Positions 34,854 through 42,646 of a stretch of DNA of 64,000 nucleotides are shown one piece after another; positions within the stretch are counted from its first letter, which is position 1, and each line of letters begins with the position of its first letter. A model generated the notes under the pieces. The model had not been told where the DNA came from. It saw nothing but the letters and a program-made list of their open reading frames with translations, and ran no database searches. Made by a program: the position numbers and the translations under genes. Source of the stretch: Lignipirellula cremea (GTDB taxonomy: Bacteria > Planctomycetota > Planctomycetia > Pirellulales > Pirellulaceae); NCBI RefSeq assembly GCF_007751035.1, contig NZ_CP036433.1, forward strand, positions 1,407,001-1,471,000. The letters are read 5' to 3'.

Positions 34854-36131
34854 TTACGGCGTCCACCAGGCATCCAGCTTTTTCCGTAGTCTCGCCACGG
34901 TGTCGGGCTGGTCTTTCGCCAGGTCCTGCTGTTCGAACGGGTCGTCGGCCAGGTTGAACAGCTGCGGCGGGCCGTCGACCGAGTCGATCAGTTTGAGATC
35001 CTTCTCAATGCACCAGCGCGAGATCAGGCTGGCCGACGGATTGTCGATGTCGGCCTGGTCATGAGCGAAGATCTCGCCGTAGATCGTATCGCGATCCAGC
35101 TGGCCGCCGCGACAGAGCGAAAGCAGGCTCAGGCCCGGCAGTTCGTCCTTGGCGACCACGCCGCAGGCTTCGCGAATGGTGGGGACAATGTCGATGCTGT
35201 CGACGAGCGTTTGTTCATCGCGGAACGCTTTCACCTGGCCGGCCGGCCAGCGAACCATGATCGGGGTGCGGACGCCGCCGTCGTACGAGGAACGTTTGCT
35301 GCGGTTGGTGTAGCCGCGTTTGTTGGGCTCCTGGATCCAGCCGTTATCGCACACGTAGATCACCAGCGTGTTCTCGCGCAGCCCTTTCGCATCCAAGTGA
35401 TCCAGCAGCTGGCCGCACGTTTCGTCGAACCATTCGCACATGGCGTAGTATTTGGCGATGTGGATCGAATCGTTCTGGGCCTGGTACTTTTTCAACAGGC
35501 GTTCCGGCGGATTGTGCGGTTCATGGGGCAGGAACGGGGCATACCACAGGTAAAACGGATCGTCGCCCGCTTTGTCGATAAAGTCGAAAACCGGCTTCAG
35601 CCCTTCGCGACCAATCTTCAGGCCGACATCGCCGTGACGACCGCCGCGGGTGGTGTCGCCATGCGTCATCGCCTGGGTAAAGCCGCCCAGGCTGGGCGCC
35701 CCTTCCCACCATTTGCCGGTCTGCAGGCTCACATAGCCCAGCTGGCCCAGTTCCCGCGGGCTGGTCGCCACGGCCTGGACATGCTTGAGCATAAGGTTGC
35801 GATTGACCTTGCCGGCCGGATCGTTGCCGGCGATTTTGTGCTGGTGCGGGTACAGCCCGGTCGCCATCGTCATCAGGCTGGGACGGCACAAGCTGGAAGG
35901 CACATAGCCACGGGTGAACAGGGCGCTCTCTTTGGCCAGACGGTCCAGGTGGGGCGTTTCAATCTGCTTGTGCCCCATAAAGCCATAGTCGGTCCAGGCC
36001 TGGTCATCCGAGATCAGCAGCACCACATTCGGCGGACGGACAGCATCTGCCGCCAGGGTCGATCCCTGCGTCAAGCTCGCGGCAAATCCAGCCAGCAGCG
36101 TCGTTAACAGCAATACGTATCGAAGATTCAT
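34854..36131 (-). CDS. Secreted sulfatase-like protein with CRPSL motif
   Basis: A 425-residue sulfatase-fold protein. Signal peptide MNLRYVLLLTTLLAGFAASL, then 'RPPNVVLLISDDQAWTDYGF' with the metal-binding Asp pair. The formylglycine position is C82-R-P-S-L86: the Cys is present but the Arg of C-x-P-S-R is Leu. 'LVIYVCDNGWIQEPN' gives the later Asp-Asn. Members with CRPSL are known in planctomycetes and their activation is less certain. The inner start is chosen because the signal peptide begins there and TGGAG precedes it. Confidence 0.88.
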   Translation of the reverse strand: MNLRYVLLLTTLLAGFAASLTQGSTLAADAVRPPNVVLLISDDQAWTDYGFMGHKQIETPHLDRLAKESALFTRGYVPSSLCRPSLMTMATGLYPHQHKIAGNDPAGKVNRNLMLKHVQAVATSPRELGQLGYVSLQTGKWWEGAPSLGGFTQAMTHGDTTRGGRHGDVGLKIGREGLKPVFDFIDKAGDDPFYLWYAPFLPHEPHNPPERLLKKYQAQNDSIHIAKYYAMCEWFDETCGQLLDHLDAKGLRENTLVIYVCDNGWIQEPNKRGYTNRSKRSSYDGGVRTPIMVRWPAGQVKAFRDEQTLVDSIDIVPTIREACGVVAKDELPGLSLLSLCRGGQLDRDTIYGEIFAHDQADIDNPSASLISRWCIEKDLKLIDSVDGPPQLFNLADDPFEQQDLAKDQPDTVARLRKKLDAWWTP

Positions 36132-36270
36132 GCGTGAAGCATCTCCAGGGTGGGGAATCCTGCAAGAAAAAAGCCGCGCAGGCAGCCGGCCCATTGTAAG
36201 CAGACGACGATCGCATTGCGAATCGCCAGAATTCGTTCGGGGAATCCACCGGACTCCACTTCTCACTTCA

Positions 36271-36306
36271 CTTACTCTTACTCTTAATCTTAATCTTAAT
36301 CTTAAT
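36271..36306. repeat. Hexamer microsatellite (CTTACT)2(CTTAAT)4
   Basis: Six tandem hexamers upstream of the sulfatase gene (two CTTACT, four CTTAAT). The same order of units, two plus two, occurs inside the inverted-repeat element at 61157-61180. Confidence 0.7.
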
Positions 36307-36391
36307 CCCACTTCGATCGCTGGCCTCTCCGGCGACGGTCACGCCGCATCTTCCTCCCGCGACACGATCACCCTGCCTGCTCGAGAACCAC

Positions 36392-36427
36392 CCGGCCTAC
36401 TCGCCGGCCTACTCGCCGGCCTACTCG
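36392..36427. repeat. Three tandem 12-bp units at the end of gmd
   Basis: CCGGCCTACTCG is repeated exactly three times. The TAG stop codon of gmd (minus strand) falls in the third unit, so unit number changes would not alter the protein. Confidence 0.7.
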
Positions 36428-37422
36428 CCCGCTGACGTCCCGGTCCGCTGTTGGCGGATCAGTTCCATGTCGGCGTCGATCATCATTTCGACCAGGCGAT
36501 CGAAACGGCAGGTCGGCTCCCAATTCAGTTCTGCCTTGGCTTTGCCGGCGTCGCCCAGCAGCAGGTGCACCTCGGCCGGGCGATAGAACTCAGGGTTCTC
36601 GGTGACATAGTCCCGGTAGTCGAGATCGACCGCGGCGAAGGCCTGCTCGCAGAACTCGCGGACGGTGTGGGTTTCGCCGGTCGCCACCACAAAATCGCTG
36701 GCGGTCTCTTGCTGCACCATCAGGTACATTGCTTCGACATAATCGCCGGCAAAGCCCCAGTCCCGCTTCGCTTCCAGATTCCCCAGCGGCAGCGTGTCGG
36801 CCAGGCCGTGCTTGATTTTGGCGACGTGCGACGTGATTTTCCGCGTGACGAATTCAAATCCGCGGCGGGGCGACTCATGATTGAACAGAATGCCGCAACT
36901 GATGAACATGCCGTAAGCTTCGCGGTAATTTCGCGACAGATCAAAGCCGGTCACCTTGGAAATGCCGTAAGGCGAGCGGGGATGGAACGGCGTGTTCTCA
37001 TCCTGCGGGGTCGCTTTGACATGTCCGAACATTTCACTCGACCCGGCGAAATACACCCGACAGCCGGGACAGGTCTGCTTGACCGACTCCAGGACAAAGT
37101 GCGTGCCGTCGATGTTGGTGCGGAAGGTCGAAAACGCATCCTCAAAGGAATACGAAACGAAACTTTGCGCTCCCAGGTGGTACAGCTCGTCGGGCTGCAC
37201 GGCGTTGACGACGGCGAACAGACTGGGAAAGCTCTCCAGGCTGCCGGCGTGCAAGTGCAGCTGGTCGCGGAAGTCGTCGATCCGCGACAGGCGATTGGCC
37301 GGATCTTCCAGGGCGACCCGGCGCACCAGGCCGTGCACCTCGTAGCCTCGCTTTAGCAACAGCTCCGCCAGATACGATCCGTCTTGTCCGGTGATGCCGG
37401 TGATTAGCGCGCGCTTCGTCAT
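36421..37422 (-). CDS. gmd: GDP-mannose 4,6-dehydratase
   Basis: A 333-residue extended short-chain dehydrogenase that converts GDP-mannose to GDP-4-keto-6-deoxymannose, the entry to GDP-fucose and related deoxysugars for glycans. Seen: the NAD(P)-binding start ALITGITGQDGSYLAELLLKRGY, 'RRVALEDPANRLSRID', 'LYHLGAQSFVSYSFEDAFST', the catalytic Y-x3-K in 'SPYGISKVTGFD', and 'NHESPRRGFEFVTRKI', a Gmd signature. The start is fixed by the Rossmann motif (MTKRALITG). It is 134 bp downstream of the DUF1080 gene on the same strand. Confidence 0.93.
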   Translation of the reverse strand: MTKRALITGITGQDGSYLAELLLKRGYEVHGLVRRVALEDPANRLSRIDDFRDQLHLHAGSLESFPSLFAVVNAVQPDELYHLGAQSFVSYSFEDAFSTFRTNIDGTHFVLESVKQTCPGCRVYFAGSSEMFGHVKATPQDENTPFHPRSPYGISKVTGFDLSRNYREAYGMFISCGILFNHESPRRGFEFVTRKITSHVAKIKHGLADTLPLGNLEAKRDWGFAGDYVEAMYLMVQQETASDFVVATGETHTVREFCEQAFAAVDLDYRDYVTENPEFYRPAEVHLLLGDAGKAKAELNWEPTCRFDRLVEMMIDADMELIRQQRTGTSAGE

Positions 37423-37556
37423 TCGGGGTGCGGACTTTGCAGTCCGCCCTGCAGGAGATCCGGGACAGAACGTCCAGCGGGGAAGGGGTCTCTCCCAATA
37501 GACCGCGGCGCCAATTGCGCCGCGATGGGAGAACAAAATGTCAGCGGCCGGGCCGC

Positions 37557-38189
37557 TTAGTCGGCCAGCTTTTTCACACGGATGTTCTTGAACAGCACTT
37601 TGCTCTTCGGGTCGTGCGCCTGCAGGGCGAAGGTGCCTTCGCTCAGGATCCGGGTGAAGTCGGAGCCCGGCTTGCGATCCGCTTCTTCGGTGAAGTCGAC
37701 CAGCGTTTTGCCGTTCACTTTAATGATGATCCGCTTCCCCTGGACGATGATTTCTTCGGTAAACCATTCGTTGTCCTTGGCCGGCGCTTCCATCACATTC
37801 ATCACAGCGTACAGGCTGCCGGTTTTTTTCGGGTCGCCGTGGGTGTTGTTCACCTGGGCTTCGTAGCCGTGCTTCGGCCAGCCGGATTCCTGGTACTGGG
37901 AGTGGAAATAAATCCCGGCGTTGCTGCCGGGGGTCGTCATGACGTCGACCTTCAGTTCAAAATTCTTGAAGGGCGCCAGATCGCCCGTGTAGAACAGGTG
38001 GCTGCGCGGCCCCTCGCAAACGAGAGCGCCGTCTTCGATTTTCCAGCTATCGGCGGCTTCGTTCGCTTTCCAGCCAGTGAACGTTTTCCCATCAAACAGT
38101 TGGGTAAAACCTTTTTCGGTCTCGGCAGCGCGAGCGGCAACGGTCAAAACAAGTACGGCCAGCAAGGCCCCAGCGGCGACGCGTTTCAT
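37557..38189 (-). CDS. Secreted DUF1080 protein (3-keto-disaccharide hydrolase-like)
   Basis: A 210-residue exported protein: signal peptide ([21 protein letters not shown]), then the DUF1080 concanavalin-like fold with [41 protein letters not shown], '[26 protein letters not shown]', '[24 protein letters not shown]' and '[24 protein letters not shown]'. Family members are linked to 3-keto-glycoside or polysaccharide breakdown. Very common in planctomycetes, usually in many copies. Confidence 0.92.
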   Translation of the reverse strand: MKRVAAGALLAVLVLTVAARAAETEKGFTQLFDGKTFTGWKANEAADSWKIEDGALVCEGPRSHLFYTGDLAPFKNFELKVDVMTTPGSNAGIYFHSQYQESGWPKHGYEAQVNNTHGDPKKTGSLYAVMNVMEAPAKDNEWFTEEIIVQGKRIIIKVNGKTLVDFTEEADRKPGSDFTRILSEGTFALQAHDPKSKVLFKNIRVKKLAD

Positions 38190-38402
38190 GGATTTTCTTC
38201 TCCGGGATGCGGTAGCGTTTCTTCAATCCGTAGTTTACTTGGCGGTTCGACCTGATGCCAGAGACTGCCGGCGGCGGAACTTTCTTTCGCCGTTCCCTGC
38301 GGCATTTGCTTTTCCGACGGCTGCGTTTGCCCGAGGCCGTTTTCCGACCTAGGTTTCCAATGGCTCATTCTCGACTTGCTGAAAGGCCTGGGGACTTTTT
38401 AG

Positions 38403-39461
38403 ATGACCGCTCTCGCAACGCCCGACCACTGGCAATCGGTATATCAGACGCTGTCGACGTTCCGCGCCGATTCCGCCGGTTTCGAACAGCAGATGCTGGG
38501 CATCATCGACGATATGGAACGGCTGCGCGAAAAGCTCCAGTTGAAGGTCGAACGTCTGGAAGAACAGAAGTCGGCCGCCGCCCGCAAACGGAAAGAACTG
38601 GAACAGCAGCAGCACCAGATCGACGACGAACGCACCGCACACCTGCAGCTCATGGAAGACTGCGAACACCAGCAGCTGCAGATTCTGGAATACGAAGAAC
38701 AGAAAGAAGCACTCACCGCGGAAAACGATCGGCTGACGGCCGAAACCGCACGCCTGGCCGACGAAGGGAACGCGCTGACCGGGCAGGTCGAACAGCTTAC
38801 GGCCGAAGTCGCCCGCCTGGAGACAGAGGTCGCCCGCCTGGAAGCAGATCTGGAACGGGCGAGCGCCCTGCGGCTGCCCGCCGACGGGGCCGAGTTCTCC
38901 GGCGATCAGGCCGAGCAGCTGAACCAGCTGGCCTCCGCCCATGCACAGCAACTCGAACGCCTGACGCTTGAGCAGAACGAGCGGATCGATCGCCTTTCCC
39001 AGGAACAGGCCGAAAAAATCCAACAGCTGGAAGAAAAGCACGCCGCCGAACGGACCCGACTGGAAAGCGAACGGGACGCCGCCGAAGAAGAACGGCAAAC
39101 GCTCGAAAAAGCCCAGCAGGATCTCGCCCGCGAACGCACCGATATCGAAAAAGAGCGGGACGCGCTGGAGCAGGAACTGGAACATGTGCGCGCCAGGGCG
39201 GCCGAGTTGCGGGCCCAGGTGCAAGAGCAGAAGCAGGACATGGCCGAATCCCGCAGGGAAACGTCCGAAGAGCTCAAACACCTCCGCAAGCTGGTCGAAC
39301 GCCAGGCCGAACTGCTCACCGATGGCGTGGAGCCGGTCCGTCCGCAACGCTCCAATCGGGCCGCCCCTGCGAATAAAGGTTCCGACCCGGTGGTGAATTC
39401 CGTCATGGCGCAGTTCGCCAAGATCCAGCAGGTCGCCGCCCAGAAACGGAAGAAGAAGTAA
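38403..39461 (+). CDS. Long coiled-coil protein, first gene of the GTPase/GAP1-like operon
   Basis: A 352-residue protein that is almost entirely coiled coil (about 30-310), rich in Glu, Gln, Leu and Arg (for example EKLQLKVERLEEQK, LTAENDRLTAETARLADEGN, RLETEVARLEADLERA). No transmembrane segment. The C-terminal 40 residues are basic with a short conserved-looking 'DPVVNSVMAQFAKIQQVAAQ' end. It probably acts as a scaffold or sensor. The stop is one base before the next start, so it is cotranscribed with the SUMF1-like gene. Confidence 0.85.
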   Translation: MTALATPDHWQSVYQTLSTFRADSAGFEQQMLGIIDDMERLREKLQLKVERLEEQKSAAARKRKELEQQQHQIDDERTAHLQLMEDCEHQQLQILEYEEQKEALTAENDRLTAETARLADEGNALTGQVEQLTAEVARLETEVARLEADLERASALRLPADGAEFSGDQAEQLNQLASAHAQQLERLTLEQNERIDRLSQEQAEKIQQLEEKHAAERTRLESERDAAEEERQTLEKAQQDLARERTDIEKERDALEQELEHVRARAAELRAQVQEQKQDMAESRRETSEELKHLRKLVERQAELLTDGVEPVRPQRSNRAAPANKGSDPVVNSVMAQFAKIQQVAAQKRKKK

Positions 39462-39462
39462 C

Positions 39463-40686
39463 ATGTTTTCACGCACCTTTCTCGACCGTGCCATGCTGTC
39501 GATCAGCCTGGCCACGCTGGCTCTGACTTACCTGGCCGGCAAAACTTTTGGTTTCTGGATCGCCGCCGTAATACTGGTCGCCTGGCTCGGGTTGCGGACC
39601 CGCCAGATGGTTCGGCAGCGTTACCAGGCTTCCGACACTCCGCAGGAACCGACCCCTGCGACGACCGCTCCTGCGACGGCGAAGAAAAGCCCGCTGCATG
39701 CCGCGCCCGTCGCCGAGGACACCGGCGACCTGATCGAAGGGCTTCTGGCGGAAAGTCGCTACGCGTTGCTGCTGCGGCCGCAGATTGTCGGCAACCTGAC
39801 CGCCGACCAGATCACCCGGGGACTGACGCTCCTGGATGAGGAAATGGCGATGATCGCCGCCGGCGATGTCGCCGTGCAATACTGGCGAGCGCAGGGCCAG
39901 CCGCGAGACAAGTCGGGCGACCTGGCTGCAACCTTCGGTTTTTTCCTGGACCGCTACCCGGTCACTAACGCCCAGTTCCAGCGGTTTGTCGACTCGGGCG
40001 CGTACGAGCAATCCTCGCTCTGGGATCCGGAAATCTGGCCCAGTGTGGAACAGTTTGTCGACCAGTCGGGCGAGTCCGGCCCGCGGTTCTGGCAAGACGG
40101 CAAGCACCCAGCAGGCCTGCAGAAGCATCCGGTCGTCGGCGTCAACTGGTACGAAGCCCGCGCCTTTGCCAACTGGGTCGGCAAGCGATTGCCGACCGAT
40201 GCGGAGTGGGTCAAAGCGGCCGCCTGGCCCGTACAGTCCAGCGGCCGGCGTCCGATCCAAAGACGCTATCCCTGGGGGGAATCGATGGAGCGGAAGTGCG
40301 CCCATCTGTGGACGCATGAAACCACCGGCACGGCTGAGGTCGACAAGACGCCCGGCGGCGCCACGCCCGACGCGGTGCATCAGTTGATTGGCAACGTGTG
40401 GGAATGGATGCACGGGAATTTCGGCGGGGCCGATCTGGCCGCCGGGATCATCGACTTCTCTTCCCCGATGAAAAGCATCCGGGGCGGAGCTTTTGACACT
40501 TACTTCGACGCCCAGGCGGCGACGCAGTTTCAAAGCGGCGAGTGCGTACTTGGCCGCAAGCACAATATCGGGTTCCGCTGCGCCGTCAGCGTGGCGGACC
40601 TGGCCCTGTCCGATGAATCGGCCGACGACCAGGCTGAACCCACAGAAGAAGACCTGTCCACCCTGCCTGAGGAGGCCGCCCGATGA
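39463..40686 (+). CDS. Membrane-anchored SUMF1-domain protein (formylglycine-enzyme fold)
   Basis: A 407-residue protein. Two N-terminal TM helices (about 9-25 and 28-46, MLSISLATLALTYL and FGFWIAAVILVAWLGL) and a linker precede a SUMF1/FGE-sulfatase domain from about 150: RYPVTNAQFQRFVDSGAY, 'HPVVGVNWYEARAFANWVGKRLPTDAEW', 'GNVWEWMHGNF' and 'SIRGGAFDTYFDAQ...HNIGFRCAVS'. The active-site cysteine pair of true formylglycine-generating enzymes is missing (RGGAFD instead of RGGSWxC), so it is probably a binding or sensing domain. Overlaps the GTPase gene by ATGA. Confidence 0.88.
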   Translation: MFSRTFLDRAMLSISLATLALTYLAGKTFGFWIAAVILVAWLGLRTRQMVRQRYQASDTPQEPTPATTAPATAKKSPLHAAPVAEDTGDLIEGLLAESRYALLLRPQIVGNLTADQITRGLTLLDEEMAMIAAGDVAVQYWRAQGQPRDKSGDLAATFGFFLDRYPVTNAQFQRFVDSGAYEQSSLWDPEIWPSVEQFVDQSGESGPRFWQDGKHPAGLQKHPVVGVNWYEARAFANWVGKRLPTDAEWVKAAAWPVQSSGRRPIQRRYPWGESMERKCAHLWTHETTGTAEVDKTPGGATPDAVHQLIGNVWEWMHGNFGGADLAAGIIDFSSPMKSIRGGAFDTYFDAQAATQFQSGECVLGRKHNIGFRCAVSVADLALSDESADDQAEPTEEDLSTLPEEAAR

Positions 40687-41597
40687 CCCGTGAAGGCATG
40701 TGGGAACTGCAGTCGTACAAGCTGGCCGATTACTCGGTCTCCCATCCCTGTTTTATCTGCCACGGCGGCAATAACTTCGACGCCGAACTGTGCCGACATT
40801 GCATGGCCCCGATGGCGCTGGCTCACCAGGCGGCCCAGCTGAAAACGCCGCCCCGGTTGATCGCGGCCGTCGGTTCCGCCGGCGCCGGGAAAACCGTCTA
40901 CCTGGGCATGCTGACCGACATGCTCTCGCGGGAAAACAACGACCTGCAGGTGCTGGCCCGGGGCGCATTCAGCGTGCAGATCCAGCAGATCACCATGGAA
41001 GCGCTGGCTAACTGCCGCTTTCCGGACAAAACGCCCAGCGAACCGGACCACTGGAACTGGCTGCATTCCCAGATCCAGTCCAAACGAATCAAACGCCCTT
41101 ACGAGCTGATGATGCCCGACCTGGCCGGCGACGCCCTGCTGGAAGAGATCAACCACCCCAACTCCTACCCCGTGATCCACCATTTTCTGTCGAAGGCCTC
41201 GGGCATTATGCTGCTGGTCGATGCGGCCGAGCTGGAACAGGGAAGCCAGGTGCAGGATTTCTTTGCGACCAAGATCGTCAGCTATCTGTGCGAGCTGGAA
41301 TCGCACGCCAAGACAGGCTGGCCGAATCGTCCGATCGCTGTGATTCTCAGCAAAGCCGACCAGTGCGACACGTGCTTTCTGGATCCGCTGGAATTCGCCC
41401 GCAAGTACGCCCCTTCGCTCTGGCGCCAGGTCAAAGAGCGTTTGAAAAAGTACCAGTTTTTTGCGACCGGCGTGGCCGGCGCTTGCGCTACGATCTACGG
41501 CCTGGGCGGCCAGGAACAGATCCCGCTGCGCGTCGAGCCCCGCGGCATCGTCGAACCGTTCTCGTGGCTGACGCACCAGATCTCCAAAAAGCCCTGA
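40683..41597 (+). CDS. Zinc-ribbon GTPase, double-GTPase-like
   Basis: A 304-residue P-loop NTPase. The N-terminal zinc ribbon has two C-x2-C pairs (HPCFICHGG, LCRHCMAP). Walker A is GSAGAGKT (64-71), the switch/Walker B region is MPDLAGD (D146-x2-G149), and the base-recognition motif is SKAD (223-226), a variant of NKxD, all fitting a TRAFAC-type GTPase of the double-GTPase group found in predicted conflict systems (recalled, not searched). There is no membrane segment. Its start codon overlaps the stop of the SUMF1-like gene, implying coupled translation. Confidence 0.82.
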   Translation: MTREGMWELQSYKLADYSVSHPCFICHGGNNFDAELCRHCMAPMALAHQAAQLKTPPRLIAAVGSAGAGKTVYLGMLTDMLSRENNDLQVLARGAFSVQIQQITMEALANCRFPDKTPSEPDHWNWLHSQIQSKRIKRPYELMMPDLAGDALLEEINHPNSYPVIHHFLSKASGIMLLVDAAELEQGSQVQDFFATKIVSYLCELESHAKTGWPNRPIAVILSKADQCDTCFLDPLEFARKYAPSLWRQVKERLKKYQFFATGVAGACATIYGLGGQEQIPLRVEPRGIVEPFSWLTHQISKKP

Positions 41598-41701
41598 TCG
41601 CGCCGTGACCGGTCGCCCCGCCCGACATCCCCGCAACTACCCACCTCCAGCGTCCAGCTCTTCTGCTGTCCCTGGACCTGATTTTTTGAAAGGATAACCA
41701 C

Positions 41702-42520
41702 GTGCTGCATACGCTCCAGCAAGCGCTCTTCACGTCGGCTCGAACCGCGCGGATGGATGGGTACCAGTTGGCGGCCGTGAGCGACGGTCTGTCTTCCGCC
41801 GATGCGGCCGAGATTGTGCAGTGCGCTCCGGCGCACGACACCCTGTTGCGGACGCGGAGCGTGAACTTTCATCCCCTGTCGCGGGGGGCCTTTTGCTTGT
41901 CGCAAACGACGATCGAAGGGGACGAGTACAGTGGGCGCCGCGGCGGCCGCGTAGTGACGCGTTGCCTGGTGGCGGAAGTCGACACACTGACACGATTTGG
42001 CGCCAATCCGTTCCGGCTGCTGGACGCGGCCGCGCTGGACGGGGCCTTTGATCCGCTGGAAGAGATCCCCGCCCGGCTGGAGCCGCTGAGCCTGCTGGGA
42101 TCGGCCTCGGTCTTTGATCGCAACCTGCTGGCGGAACTGCTCCGACGTCCCGGGATCGACCTGATCACGCAACTGCTCGACGGCGTGCTTTGCCATCCGC
42201 AATGCTGCTGGATCCTGCCCGACCCTTGCGAACGCTTGCTGGCCGGCGTATTGAATCTGTTGCCGCTGGGCGAACGGCCGGCGGTGAGTTTCTCGACCGG
42301 ACTGCGGCCTTCGGCCAGCCGACCGTTTCGACTGGTCTGCCTGCCCGAGCGCAGCCAGGCGGCGCCGCGGGGACCGGCCGTCCTGCTGGAGCCGGGCCGC
42401 AGCCAGCCCCAGCCGCTGCAGCATCCCTGGTCGCAGCTGATTCACGAAGCACTCGTCGCAGAAGAACTGGCCGGCATCGCGAAGCTGGTGCAGCAGGCGA
42501 CGCTCGCTTCCGTCGCCTGA
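41702..42520 (+). CDS. GTPase-associated protein 1 (GAP1)-like protein
   Basis: A 272-residue protein. Opening 'LQQALFTSARTARMDGYQLAAVSDGLSSADAAEI', 'FHPLSRGAFCLSQTTIEGDEYSGRRGGRVVTRCLV' and the later 'RPAVSFSTGLRPSASRPFRLVCL' match what I recall of the N-terminal and middle domains of GTPase-associated protein 1; the longer C-terminal part of typical members is absent. It probably partners the GTPase encoded upstream. GTG start behind AAAGGATAA, after a 104-bp gap. Function in this organism is inferred from neighbourhood only. Confidence 0.7.
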   Translation: MLHTLQQALFTSARTARMDGYQLAAVSDGLSSADAAEIVQCAPAHDTLLRTRSVNFHPLSRGAFCLSQTTIEGDEYSGRRGGRVVTRCLVAEVDTLTRFGANPFRLLDAAALDGAFDPLEEIPARLEPLSLLGSASVFDRNLLAELLRRPGIDLITQLLDGVLCHPQCCWILPDPCERLLAGVLNLLPLGERPAVSFSTGLRPSASRPFRLVCLPERSQAAPRGPAVLLEPGRSQPQPLQHPWSQLIHEALVAEELAGIAKLVQQATLASVA

Positions 42521-42612
42521 TCGTATTCCGCCAGGCGCCAGGCGACTTTCCGTGTCTGCTGTTGCGCAAAGCGACGAAACAAGATTCTCCAGGTAGTGGC
42601 CCGCACGCGCCC

Positions 42613-42634
42613 GAGTGACGCGATTACGTCACTC
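42613..42634. terminator. Hairpin between convergent genes
   Basis: GAGTGACG / CGTCACTC, 8-bp perfect stem with a 6-nt loop, between the GAP1-like gene and the convergent glycosyltransferase. No T-run, so it is at best a weak terminator. A decayed paired-hairpin repeat fragment (GGCGACTTTCCGTGTCTGCT, GCGACGAAACAAGATTCTCC) precedes it at about 42540-42592. Confidence 0.4.
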
Positions 42635-42646
42635 TGACAGAATGCG

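Noticed and set aside
39463-40686. SUMF1-domain gene considered as the maturase of the two sulfatases
   Set aside because: The catalytic cysteines are absent and the gene is embedded in the GTPase operon.
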